A DNA stretch of 64,000 nt from Curvularia sp. ZM96 (GCA_022457065.1 JAJGBQ010000004.1:4464001-4528000); one strand, 5' to 3'; counted from the stretch's first letter, positions 47,224-59,719 are shown. The notes: generated from the letters alone by a model not told the origin. Numbers and translations: made by a program.

Positions 47224-49565
47224 TCATTGCCCAAGATTTGTGTCGCTTCTCATTATGCTCTCGAAGAACGCCATGTCCACCCCTTGAAACGCCCAGTCTT
47301 CACTTCCTGCAGCTAGCTCTGGAAACTCACCCTGCCATGGTGCGGCGCGTGACGGCGAAAGATATGTTTCGGAAAAAGCGGCTAGGTTTCCTCCATCTTG
47401 TTGGTGCTCTTGTTGTTCCTGGCGTGTAAATGCAGCCGAAGAATCAGGAAGAGCTGTCATGGGTGTGGCCTGGTATGAGATGTTGTTAAGAGAAAGAGCG
47501 GGGGACGACGTGTTAGGACAGGAAGCGGAGCTCAAGTGTGTTGATGAGGGAAAACGGAATTGAGAATTTATATGCGATGGATCGGAATCGGTATCGGTGG
47601 TGGCTGGGAATCGATCTAGCTGCAGCGGAGCTGTTCGATGCATGGCTGCAGTCGCTGAAGCTTGGCTTTCGGTCAGGGTATCTCGCCCGATGCGAATAAC
47701 TCCAAAGTATGGAATGTGCACGCTGACTACGCTGTCCTCTTCTCGTGTCGTACTATCCTGTTGCACCATTCCATTGCCTACCTCACTCACGCTCACTTGC
47801 CTATCGCCGGCCTCTATCTCTATGGCCAGTAACTTCCTCAGCAAATCTGCACTCTGGGCACTCAGTGCATCAGAATTGAGTTTGTTGATCTCATGCATGT
47901 TCTCCTGGACTTGCTCGATCATAGCACGATCGCTCAAATATTGATGCGCGAGCGGATTATCCGCCCCAGCTCGATGACAGTCCAAGTGTGCAAGAAGCAG
48001 CGCCATCGCCGCCATGAGGGCAAGAAAATCAACGGTACGGCAGCTGTAGGCGATGCGGTTCAAGTTACGCAGGGTGATGTAGCGAGACAGGACCTCACGT
48101 GACGCATTTACGCACGTCATCCGCGAGTAGTCGTGTTTACTCTCAGCAGACGGCGCGCGCAGCATGTATGGTAGATGCAGCTGTATAAGCAGATTATAGT
48201 GGAAGATTTGCGCAAGGAGGCGCCGCGTATCCCAAAAGTGGGTTTGTAGGTCAGCAGAAACAGCGTTGAGCTTGGGGGCTAGCCACCACTTGCTTGTGAG
48301 CCCACGAGCAGCTTTTTGCAGCTCCAAGTCGATTTCGCGAGTGGCGGCAACATGTTGAGCACTGAGACTGCATTCATTACGTCCTAGAATACGCGACATT
48401 AGCGCGCAGTGCATGCGCTCGAGACGACCCATTGGGGTATCGTTGGCAAGGCACATTTCAGAGGCCATGCTGCGGTCGGTGCATCCTTGCGGTATGCCCA
48501 GGAGGAGACACAGGTGTCGGTCCAAGGTGACGATGCGGAGCCACATTAGTTGTGGGTTATATTCCGTCTTAGAATCAAGTACCTTGTACTGCGATTGGCT
48601 GTCGGATCGATGGAGGCCCATTAATTGTGCGATACTCATGGCTCGTCGGCCCGCGACCCAGCTTCTTCGAAGGTTTCCGATGTTTGCTTGGTACAAACTT
48701 TCGATCATGATACACTCAAGACTTTCTATACTGCCCAAAAGCTCGTCGTTGGTTGATACGTGGTTGATCGCGACATCAACTAAACGTTCCATGATGACGC
48801 GCGGGGGTTCGGAAAGACCTTTGATTTCTTTGTCAAGATCGGGGTGGAGATGCTGCAAGAACGTGGCAAGTTGGAGCATGTGCCTTGCGATCAGAACAGG
48901 GTGTACATGTGATTCCGGGATTGCAAGCAGACTATCAGGAGTCTTAAGGCCGTTCCGATAGAGAGTGTCATACGGCATGGTCAAAAGCTCGTGGGCAAGT
49001 ATGGAAGAGTGACGACTGGCTTTGCAGATGCGTTCCGTATCTTCCCGTGACGGCAGCGATTCATGTAGATACCTGGAAAGCCTCTCATATTTCATTTGAC
49101 TTGTTGACGTCTCATTGTTGCTCTGAGCCGTAAAGCATTGCTACAAGTGCGGTCAGTAGCGGTCATATACTAGGATGATGGGAGAGATGTAGGACGTACA
49201 TCTGGAGACTTGCGAGAGGAGAAGCATCGTGACGGCTCAGAGTCTACTGACACAGGTGTGAGAACGTTTTGGTCGACTCTTCTTCCATCGTCACTAGGAG
49301 TCGCAATAGATGTTGGGCCATTGAGAGAGGCGCCATCGTTGCCGCTGTGCGCAACACGGGAGCCGTCCTCCTCGAACTCCTGGCTGATACATGGAGAGCC
49401 GCGCTGTCTGCATCCATTGCAAGAAGTACTGGCAATGTGTGGATCGAAAATACACTTCATCTTCCTCCGCTTGCATTCCCAACAGCTGTGGGTGCCTTTG
49501 CGGACCTTTCTTCGCTTCACGTTCGAGAAGGTGTCATGTGATGGTGCAGCACGTGGAGACGACAT
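47224..49565 (-). CDS. Zn2Cys6 transcription factor, likely cluster regulator
   Basis: Two exons, 49565-49200 and 49140-47224 (59 bp intron), give 760 residues. The zinc cluster is near residues 28-60: HSCWECKRRKMKC, then SCNGCRQRGSPC, preceded by the basic KRRKVRKG. The middle homology region is all-helical (MIESLYQANIGNLRRSW, RAMSIAQLMGLHR, MWLRIVTLDRHLCLLLG), as in the fungal-specific TF domain. The C-terminus is Ser/Thr/Gln rich with an acidic end (GSEDWAFQGVDMAFFESIMR) that could activate transcription. Its place between the exporter and the non-reducing PKS makes it the probable pathway activator. CGGTCGAA lies about 100 bp upstream of its ATG, allowing autoregulation. Confidence 0.92.
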
Positions 49566-50645
49566 TGGCTTTACTCATCGATGGGGTTGGGATTTTGTTT
49601 CAGCTGCAAGAGGAACGTTGAGTTGGGGGACGGCGGAAAGGAGTTCACAATCACGGCGACCGGCGGTCGAAGGATATCAGCATGACGCGAGCGGCGGAGG
49701 AAGCGCCCTTCGTCCGCCGCGCGGGCGAAAACTGCCAGGAAACGCGTGGGGGTTCGGCCGTAGCGCCTGGGGCCTGATCCTCTCGGTTGTGACGGGGGAT
49801 CGACGGGTGTGGCGTGATCCGTTCCACGGCTCAATCCGTTCCCCGACTCACTAATCCTCGCCTTCACCGCAGCCACATTCACACATAATCTAAACCATGC
49901 GTCTTGTTTGCCAACCAGCACAACATTCCCTTCGTCTGCGATCCATTCCTGCTGCCGGCAAACCTAAAGCCTTGAGCAATAAGGCTCCGATAATGTGACC
50001 AGCGCGCTTCGGTTTGGAGGAATGGTACATCGTATACACGAACTGGCAACACACAGAAGGATTCAAGGCCACCATCGAAATTTCGGTCTTTCTACGTAAT
50101 ATTTTACTTAAAAAGTCTTTCCAACTAGCATCCCATGTCTCTCTAAGACGGGTTGAGAGCCGCCACTGGCATCCTATCTTTTCATGCGAGCCGCTACCAT
50201 TGCCTGATGTGAAAAGGAAACTTGTTGGTGTGGAATTGCAGCCAATAGATGCTTTCGCACATAATTAAGGCCTCCCTGAGGTTTCAAAGCATTGTTACCA
50301 GCATGTGCGTATCGGATCATTACAGCGGATCTGATTTGAAGAATTATCATCACCTAGGTGCGAAGGTTTGAACCATTTTCCCAAAGGGGTATATATCAAA
50401 TCAGTTCATGGCAGGACAAATAGCTCGAGCTGATATCCACCGCGGGATGTACAAGGAACAAAAGATGCAGTGAGCATATCCACATGCTCTGCAGTCAGCA
50501 CACCCAACCTGAGAAGCCCTGAGAACAACCCTACACGTTGCATCCTGTTCCTCCATTCGGCGATATGCAGTGCTGAGAAAGATAACGATCTGTCCATTCC
50601 CCGTCCAGGATCCATCCCGTCCGCCGCAATACTGGCAAAATGAGC
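49566..50645. promoter_or_regulatory. Divergent promoter region of regulator and NR-PKS
   Basis: Upstream of both genes. GC-rich near the regulator with CGACCGGCGGTCGAA at 49657-49671, an inverted pair of CGG half-sites. Short frames on both strands have no domain. Confidence 0.4.
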
Positions 50646-50653
50646 CTATAAAG
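50646..50653 (+). promoter_or_regulatory. TATA box of the non-reducing PKS
   Basis: CTATAAAG ending 84 bp upstream of the ATG at 50738, which has the context gccaccATG. Confidence 0.5.
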
Positions 50654-50737
50654 GTTCTCACCAACTACCGAGACGGCTGTTTTCGTAAGAGTGTTTGTAG
50701 CTTTACAGTTTATCTTTAATCACAATACATAGCCACC

Positions 50738-53700
50738 ATGGACTACAGCCATCGAACAGTTCTTCTCTTTGGAGACGTCACGGATTCATGGATTGAGGGC
50801 ATCGACCATATCTATAAACAGGCTGTAACAAAGCCATGGCTTCGGTTGTTCTTGGGTGATCTCTTTTCAGCCATCAAGTCAGAAACCAAAGCTATGGACC
50901 GAGCCTTGCAAGAGAGTTTCAATGATTGCTCCAATTTTCAAGAGTTGGCCGAGAGATATCGACATACCGGAGATGAGTTTGGTATGGCACATGCCATGCT
51001 GATCTATGCAATCCGAGCTGTAGTTCTCTTAGAGTGAGCCTCCTGATCGTATTAAACTACAATTCTTCTATATACTAACTAATTGAAGGGCTTTGAATCG
51101 GGAGCCACTTATACTTGACCCAAACCGACTTGGGCTCGAGGTGATCGGTATCTCCGGAGGCCTTTTTAGTGCCGCAGTGATGTCAATCTCGACCAATGCC
51201 GAAACTCTTTATGCAGCATGCATTGAAGCTGGTCGTGTGTGGTCGAGACTCTGTAATCTTACCCTGATAAGATCAAGGGCCATGGAGGAACGCCCTGGCA
51301 CCTGGGGCTGGGCTATCCTCGGTATCTCAGCAGCAGAGCTGGGTAAAACCCTAGAGCAGTTTCAAAGTTCGATGGTAAGTGCCATATACTCGGATGAAAC
51401 TATTCCAGAAGCTGATCAGAATATCCACAGGGCATTCCTTTTTCCAAGAGAGCAAAGGTTGGAGTCCTCGGAGATCGATGGAGTACAATCATAGGGCCTC
51501 CTTCTGTTCTAGAGCTCATCTTGAGTGAGTGTCTTAGTTTGAAGGATCTTCCAAAGAACGAGCTCAACATCCATGCCCTTCAACATACCTTAAGCGTCTC
51601 AGATGCTGACATCGACTATATCGTCGGAAATTCCCTGCTATTAGAGACTCCTCTACGTCCTGGCTACAGGATACATGGATTGGATGATGATTCTCCAGAA
51701 GCGAGCTACCCAGATTGGAGACATCTCCTGAGGGCTTCGGCATACCAGACCTTGTCACGACCTTTGGACATCGTTCAGGCTGTCAGCAATCTGAACGCCG
51801 CTCTGGGAGCATCACAACATATCGATGTCAAGATCATCGGTCCTAGCAGCCACGCAACATATCTTGCCAAGGCTCTACAGAGGGCAGGCAGGGAAGTGTC
51901 TGTTCAAAACGATTCATCTGCGAGTCCGCAAACTCCAGGTACACGTGACGGTATCGCCATTGTCGGCATGTCAGGCAAGGGACCAGGCAGCGATGACCTC
52001 GAAGAATTCTGGAATGTCATATTAAAAGGCCTCGACCTGCATGAAGAAGTCCCACCAGATCGTTTCAGCTTGGAAGAATACTATTCGCCTAAGCATCCAC
52101 CGGCCGGCCCAGGTAAATGCACCATGACCTGCCGTCACAGGTGCTTCATGAATAACCCTGGACATTTCGACTCCAAGTTCTTCCATATATCACCCAGAGA
52201 AGCTATGCTCATGGATCCTGCTCATCGATTGTTCTTGATGAATGCATACGAGGCTCTCGAAATGGCGGGGTATTCAGATGGTCAAACCAAGAGTACTGAT
52301 CCGACGAGAATTGCAACCTTCTTTGGCCAGTGCAACGACGATTGGCATGTAGTTGGCCATCGTGCTCTAGGATGCGATGCATACACTCTTCAGGCTGTCC
52401 AGCGTGCATTCGGGCCGGGTCGACTTGCTTTCCAGTTCAACTGGGAGGGACCGACGTATGCGCTAGACTCTGCTTGTGCAGCCACGAGTTCCTGTATTCA
52501 TCTTGCTTGCATGAGCTTGATTACAAGAGACATAGATATGGCTGTGGCAGGGGCCGCCAACGTGTTGTCGACTCCTCATTCTTTCACCAGCCTGAGCCGA
52601 TCTGGGGTCTTATCTGATTCGGGGAACTGTAAGACTTATCGAGACGATGCGGATGGCTACTGTCGTGCCGACTTTTCAGGTGCCGTGGTCATGAAAAGGC
52701 TCGATGATGCTATTGCCCAGAATGACAACATCTTGGCTGTCATCTCTTCCTCGGCAAGGAACCATTCTGGAAACTCTACATCCATCACAACATCTGATGC
52801 TGCTGCCCAGGAACGATTGTTTCACAAGGTCTTGCGAAATGCACGCGTTACGCCCGAAGATATCTCATACGTCGAGATGCATGGTACAGGGACCCAGGTC
52901 GGCGATAAAGCAGAGATAGGAGCGGTTTCCAGCGTCTTTTCAAGGAGAGCTGATGGAAAACCTCTACTTGTAGGAGCCATCAAGGCAAATATAGGGCACA
53001 GTGGAGCGGTGAGCAATAACTCGAACCTAGTTCTCAACATTGTGGATACTAATATGGTTGTAAAACTAAGGCAGCAGGCATGTCCTCCTTACTGAAGAGC
53101 ATCCTCATGTTCCGAAACAACACAATACCACCACAAGCCGGAATGCCCCATACTCTCAATCCCAATTTCTCCCCTTTGCATGAAATCAACATCAAAATTC
53201 CCTCCGAGCCTCTCGCATTCACGGCAACTGGCAACAAGCCTAGACGAATACTTCTCAACAACTTTGATGCAGCGGTGAGTCATATCTTGTGTCTGCTATC
53301 TTCTGCAAAGACACTGACCATTCCAAATAAAGGGCGGCAACGCATGCCTATTACTGGAGGATTACACGGATACGAAGGAAAGGAACGCCGATATTAGGTC
53401 CGCCCATACCATTGTTACGTCAGCGAGAACACAGTCGTCGCATCTTCTCAACAAGAAGAGGCTTCTGAGATGGCTCCAGTCAAATCCCAACACGCGCATC
53501 GAGGATCTGGCGTACACAACTACCGCGAGAAGGATGCACCACCCCATCAGGTTGGCGATTACTGCATCCACGACTCAAGAGGTCATTGCAAAACTTGAAA
53601 CCGAAATCGAACACAACGATAGCTCCTTAGCGCAGCGAGCTTCCCCTATTGTGTTTGTATTCACTGGGCAGGGATCCCACTATGGAGGTATGGGTGCCGA

Positions 53701-56700
53701 GCTGTATCGCTCAAGTTCCTTCTTCCGTGAAAGGGTCGACCTATGCGCCTCCATCTGTGCTGGAAATGATTTCCCTCCCTTCTTGGACATTATCACTGAT
53801 GAAACGCTCGATGTGTCTACAAAGAATGCAGCTCAAGTACAGCTCGCTGTATTAACTTTGGAAATAGCCCTCACCCATTTGTGGCGATCAGCTGGAATCG
53901 AACCTGCCATGGTCATGGGGCACAGTCTTGGAGAGTATGCCGCCCTACATGCCGCGGGTGTTTTGTCTTTGGCAGACGCGTTGTATCTGATCGGACATCG
54001 CGCTCTCTTACTCTTCGAGCGATGCGAAGCCGAGTCTTGTTCTATGCTGTCATTATCCATGCCAGTGGACAAAGTGCGAGATCATCTTACAAAGATACGC
54101 TCCTCTTCTTGCAATGTGGCTTGCATCAACAGCTCTACCTCTACTGTTGTTAGTGGTACTGCTGAAGATCTTGCAGAGTTCCAATCAAGCATCACAAAGG
54201 TTCGTGCGAAGAAACTACCGCTCCCATTTGCATTCCATTCTTTCCAGATGGATCCAATACTAGAGGACTACTCTCGCATCGCGGCGGGTGTGACGTATTC
54301 GGCACCCAAGATCCCAGTGGCTTCAACTTTGCTTGGATCTGTTGTTGATAGCGAAGGGGTTTTCACCCAAGAATACATGGTCCAGCAGACACGCCAAGCG
54401 GTCGACTTTGTCGGTGGCCTTGTCGCTGTAAAGTCCAAAATGGCTGACCCGCTTTGGCTCGAAATCGGACCTGCACCAGTTTGCATGTCATTCGTGCGCG
54501 ATACCCTTTCCCCTCCAGCTTACAAGATGATGCACAGTCTTCAACCAAAGACTAGCAACTGGATGTCCTTGTCGAAAACTCTCGCGGCCATCTACACTAG
54601 TGGTATTGATGTTGACTGGCTCGCACTGCATGCTCCATACGAAAAAAATCTCAAGTTACTGGCGCTTCCTTCCTATGCATGGGATGTGAAGAACTTTTGG
54701 ATAACTCATACCGATAAGGTCACAAAAGCTGTATCCGAACAGTTCCCGGTTGCGTTATCCGAACCAATCATCTCTACGTGTGCACAGTATCTTGTCTCCA
54801 AGTCATCTTCTCCAAAGATACAAGTTACGTTTCGGGCTTCCATTGCCGACCCAGGATTCGCGGGACTTATGGATGGCCACAAGATGCAAGGTGTTGGATT
54901 ATGTTCTGGAAGCGTCTTCTGCGAAGCCGCTTTTGCAGCGACTAAGTATGCCCTCGAATACAGTGGAAGGAAGAAGGTAACACAGCCCTGGCTGACTCTT
55001 CACGACCCTGAGCTTCTTTTGCCCCTTACGAAGAAGCTGGTGGGCCCTGACGGCGATCTCGTCACTACAGCTGTAATGGACAGCACCACTGCAAAGACTA
55101 TCTCGGTTACATTCAAGGCCACATCTGCAAGTGCATCGCATGATCTTGGTACTTGCGTAGTCAAAGTTCGTGACCCTGCCAGAAGTCAGGTCGAATGGGA
55201 CCGGGTATCGTACTTCATCAAAGCGAGGATGGATGAGACGATTAAAAATGCCAAAGAAGGACTGGGCCATAGAATGCAACCAGAAGTCTTCTATGCGCTG
55301 TTCGGCAACGCCGTTGAGTTTGCGCCTGAATTCCAAGGTATCAACGAGGCCTACATAGCGAAAGATTTCCAGGAGGCTGCAGCAGTAGTTACGCTCCCGC
55401 ATGACCCCAGCGGTACTCGGTTCACATTCTCACCTTATTGGGGAGAGGCTCTTGTGCATTTAGCCGGCTTCATGGTCAATGGCAATCCGAGCAAATCTCC
55501 CAAGACCACATTCATCGTAATGGGTTTTGCGAGCGTTGAACAGACGGCATCGCTGATACCAGGGAAGCAGTATATGACATACACTCGCATCTCGAAGTGG
55601 GTCAAGGACACAGCGTACTGTGACGCGATTGTTTTCGATCCCGAATCGTCTCAAATTGTCTTACAGTGCATAGATCTCCGTTACCAAGAGCTTCCCCGAG
55701 CTACCTGGAAGCACATACTCGAAGGGCCACATGGGACTCCTATGGCACATTCACACAAAGCCTCTGTCAGAGACGTCAAGAAGGACGCTGAAACAAGAGA
55801 GTTGCAACAGCCTACTCCGGCTAGCGTGCCAGCACAACAACAAACGATACATGAGCCCCAATTGGAAACTGAAGAGTCAGCTGCAGACGCAAGGCTGTTT
55901 GATGCAATCTTGGACAGTATTTCGAAGGCCACAGGTACCGATCCCTCTGAATTCACGGACGACACAATGATAGCCGATCTCGGCGTTGACTCTATCATGG
56001 CCATCGAAGTTGTCGCGACTGTAAAGGCTGACTCGGGCCTTGATTTGCCCGCTGCGTTTGTCTTCGAGTATCCTACTATTGGTGATCTTCGGAAAGAGTT
56101 TGAAGCGAACAGATCCATGACTGAGAAGCCTAAGCTCAGCACAGGTCCCTCTAGTGCTAGGACTTCCATTCCGTCAAGCCCTAATTCATTGGTTCACTCG
56201 ATGTCTGAGTCGGCTTCTTCGCTATCTCTTAGTGACATGGAGGAGGTGTTGCCCCTTGAACGCCAGAGCAAGACCAAGAGAGAGCAGAAACAACCGGTCA
56301 AGGTAAATAATGACCCGTCACCCGAGCCAGTTGTCCGAGTCACGCTCTTGCAAGGCCGTCCCGGTTCCAAAAAAACTCCGTTCTATATGATGGCCGACGG
56401 TACAGGAACAATTGCAACCTATATTCACCTGCCGCCCTTTAAGTCGAAGATGCCTGTCTACGGCATCGACTCGCCATTTCTCCGCTGCCCGGAAAGATTG
56501 ACCAAGGAGGTTGGCATTGAAGGAGTAGCAAGACTCATTGTCGATGCTCTCATCAAAGCGCAGCCCGAGGGTCCTCTTATGATTGGAGGGTTTTCGGCCG
56601 GCTCTATCGTTGCATACGAGGTTTGTCGTCAACTGGGTAAAGCCGGCCGCAAGGTGGACGGTCTGGTGCTGATCGATATGTGCTGTCCACGATCCAGTTT

Positions 56701-57199
56701 CCTTGACGAAGACAAGATGAACTCTGAAGACGATGCCAGCTTCGCCATCTTTGAAACCGCTGTTGCGAAAGATGGGCTCTGGAGCTCCTCCAATACCACC
56801 CAACAGCATTTCCGGGCATATCATATCGCCATGCACGCCTACCACCCGCCATACATGGCAGAACAAGAAAGAACGGCTCGTACGGCTGTCATCTGGGCTG
56901 AGAAAGGCATGATCAATCGCGTCATTGGCAATGAAAAGTTGATGAAGATGTTAGTGGACCAGGGCATCCCGACGACATCGTACCCTGGCTACATGGAAGA
57001 CCCCAAACTAGGAGCCTTCGCCTGCTTGGTACCAGACCGTACGAAGGCTGACCTTGGTCCGAATGGTTGGGAGAAGTATACTGCTGGTGAGGTTTTGGCG
57101 CTTTCGGTGCCTGGAGATCATCTCGATCTGCCCATGCCTGGCCATGTGCACTTGCTTCATGCTCAGATGGAGAAGGCATTTGCTTATATCAAGGGATAA
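50738..57199 (+). CDS. Non-reducing polyketide synthase (SAT-KS-AT-PT-ACP-TE)
   Basis: Five exons, 50738-51033, 51089-51374, 51431-53008, 53071-53274 and 53333-57199 (introns 55-62 bp), give 2076 residues. SAT about 1-350 with GISGGLF near 120, where most SATs have GxCxG. KS from about 367: DSACAATSS (Cys near 540), EMHGTGTQVGD, ANIGHSGA. AT: VFTGQGSHYGG and GHSLGEYAAL (near 984). PT: GLMDGHKMQG (His near 1304) and PYWGEALVHLAGF (near 1492, Glu where I expect the catalytic Asp). One ACP: LGVDSIMAIEV (near 1674). TE: FYMMADGTG, GGFSAGSIVAYE (Ser near 1875) and PGDHLDLP. By analogy with hypothemycin, radicicol and zearalenone systems it would receive the HR-PKS chain, extend it, form the aromatic ring and release a macrolactone. 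All frames are open. Confidence 0.93.
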
Positions 57200-57859
57200 G
57201 GTAACAATGATAGAGTCCTGTAAAGTAGTTCGAGTGAGATTTCTTAAACCAGTTTGATATCTTTTCGGACATGCTTCTTTGTAGACAACAAGTTTTCATT
57301 TAGTACATGCTTATCTAGCGCATATATGTATCCAAGTTTCATGAAATCTTATAACACAATTAATATGATCATCGTAGCGAGGCCATCCTGCGACACATTG
57401 TACGCGCCATAGGCTCTGTTTCTCGGGTACCAATTGGTGGAAAGATTTTGCCATCGACTGTGACCGCAGGGTCGGACCCAACGCCTTCATGGACATCAAC
57501 ACCTTTATGAAAGGAGGTATCGAGAGGAAAGAGGACCAGTGGGTTGGAATTCTTGATCTTGTTGGGCAAAAGATCGAAGAGATCTGGCAACTGATATCGA
57601 ATTTAGTGTCATATATACGTGAACGTAATTTTCCTTGAGTGATGAGAGAATGAAGTATCATATTGTGCAGTTGAAAGTGGCATGAAGCGTGAGGGTACAG
57701 TCTCGTGGGTTCATTGCTATACATCACCGTTTGTTGTGAGCTATGAAACTCTTGACTATATCCTTATGCAGAGCGAGTGGCTGCTTTTTGTCCGATGAGC
57801 GTTCGTCTGCGACGCTCTCCTTTTACTTGGAATCACTCAAGCTTGTTTGGTGGCAACCC
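57200..57859. other. Intergenic, possible unrecognised remnant
   Basis: A minus frame 57369-57590 has ordinary coding-like composition (PNKIKNSNPLVLFPLDTS) but no domain, start or splice support. Confidence 0.35.
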
Positions 57860-58444
57860 TCAGTTAGCAGTAGCTCCAAATGGCCAGCCGTTAGGATCGA
57901 GGTTGAAGTGTCTCCCTGACTCGAGCTCTTCAATGTCCCAGTTGCGCCGCACGAACCTGCCCTTGAGGAAGCGGGCCTCTGAGGTTTAGAGCCAAAGGTT
58001 AAGCTTGCTGGGAGTGTAACTACACGATCAATGATTGGCTTCGTGACGTGTTGAGGTTCATCTCAGCGAGCACAACGCTAGGCTGGGTGTGGAAGACGCT
58101 AAGATCAGGTTGTGCAAGAAGCACTTGTCCCACAAGCGGTAAACAGCAATTTTAGTAACGCAGTAGGAAGCGAAGGCGTCGTTGAGACTCATGTGAGAAC
58201 CCCATGAGTTGATAGAAACGACATGCGCATCAAAAGCAGGAGTGTAGATGAAGGCCTTGGTAACCCACAAAGAGCCTTTGAAGTTGTCCGTGATGCCTTT
58301 GAGAAACTCTCGAGCGTCGACATTGGCAGAGTTCTCCTTAGGTCTAATTGCGGCAGCGGCGTGTATGAGGGTATCAACCTTCCCGTCCTTAGTGAGATTC
58401 TCAGCAGCGGAATTGTCTAAAGCCTTATTAGTGACATCAGTGCT
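57860..58444 (-). pseudogene. Short-chain dehydrogenase/reductase relic
   Basis: Minus strand: DVTNKALDNSAAENLTKDGK followed by VDTLIHAAAA, then WVTKAFIYTPAF, HVVSINSWGSH, ASYCVTKIAVYRLWD (the YxxxK motif), a frame change, VFHTQPSVVLAEMN, another change, then RFLKGRFVRRNWDIEELES and DPNGWPFGATAN before a stop at 57862-57860. The order matches fungal SDR proteins, but the N-terminal cofactor Gly motif is missing and at least two frame breaks are present. It may be a lost tailoring reductase of the polyketide cluster, or unrelated. Confidence 0.65.
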
Positions 58445-58986
58445 TTAAATGAAGTCCTTTATGCTAGGATATCCATTTTCAATAGCAGACGCAAATTAAT
58501 GCCACAGCATTAGTAGTTGCTGTTGCAGTCGATGACGCAGGTACCGGCCTAGATGCTAGCTTTCCTAGTGATGGTCGTACAGCTGCGGTGGAAGTGACAG
58601 GCTTGCAGACTACAGGCCTCTTCTTGTGTGTGCATTTTAGTTCCCAGACAGTCGAATAAAGCAGAAGATACAGGCTTCCGCCTACAACCCTGGGGGGAAG
58701 ACACTTTTGCAAGAGCAAATACTAAAGTCGAGCCAAGAGAAGTAGTCGCTATTGGTAGAATAAACACTGGTCACGTGATACTTACTGTACTACATTGAAC
58801 ATCGGCCTGGAAACGGTGAAGAGAAGCTAGTGTGAAGACGATACCTTCTGTTTATCAAGTTGTAACTTAGATATAATATTCTAAGCGTTGTCGGAGTTTC
58901 ATCTCAACATTAGAAGAACAAGAGCGGGGATAGGCTGCACTACCACTTCTGTCCTCTTTGGTTTGATGCGCTCCAATTCATTAGAA
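58445..58986. other. Intergenic, nothing recognised
   Basis: The missing N-terminus of the SDR was looked for here and not found. Confidence 0.45.
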
Positions 58987-59719
58987 TCAATAACCCATAC
59001 CCGCTTTCCCCACCGCTCGCTCAATTTCTTCCAACATAGCCTGCGCTCCCTGTGCGCCCCTCAGCGTTCCCCGCGGAAACTTGTATCGTCCGTCCACTCC
59101 ACCAGGCAGATCCACAAGCTTGCCGTGCGAAGAACCAGTGAAAAGTAGTATCTGGCCATCGTAGGCTCGAATCGGGCTCAAATTCTCTAGAGACCGCGAG
59201 TCAAGATCATCGAATAGTTGGCTGAGGACACGCGCGTAGGTTCTTGTGAAGCCCATGTACGGCGCCCCTCCCCGATAGGGCATGTTGGCTGAGTCCTCGG
59301 CGTCCACTACAGTAACCCACCGCTCCAGATCCAGGTTAGGGACTTTTCTGCGAACAAGGTCTGGCGCATTCAGCAGCGAAGCTAGTGCAGCTTCGTCGAT
59401 GACAATGCACACATCATTTCGGACGTCGGACGGCCACCCTTCGTCGTCATCGTCGTCATTTTTTTCCCCGGCCAACAAAATCCGCGATCCACTTGTTGAA
59501 CGCCTTGCGCACTGAGGCATAGTCAGCCCCGCGCAGAAGAGCAATGTCAGATATGACGGGTAGCGCAAACGTGTCAGGATCCATCTCAGCCCCACTATCT
59601 GACAGAGTAGCGTAGTCGTGCAGCTTCTTCAAGGCGGTAGCCCACTGTGCGTCGTCGTTGTCCTTGGCGTAGGCGGTGCGCACAACGACAAAGCCCCATT
59701 GTTGAGTGAGGCCTTCCAT
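58987..59719 (-). CDS. Hypothetical fungal protein with frame break at a T7 run
   Basis: Two overlapping minus frames form one protein of about 243 residues. The first (59719 on) reads MEGLTQQWGFVVVRTAYAKD and ends at DFVGRGKK. The second starts with an acidic NDDDDDEGWPSDV and continues through DVCIVIDEAALASLLNAPD, YMGFTRTYARVLSQLFDD and GGVDGRYKFPRG to a stop at 58987. They meet at a run of seven T (59459-59465), where one base changes the frame. The QWGF...RTaY opening recalls a group of uncharacterised, often expanded, fungal proteins; no function is known to me. Sequencing error, real mutation or an unseen intron are all possible. Confidence 0.55.

Noticed and set aside
57369..57590. A 73-codon minus frame ending PMARTMCRRMASLR
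   Set aside because: Coding-like but unrecognised, without start or splice evidence; mentioned only as a possible remnant.
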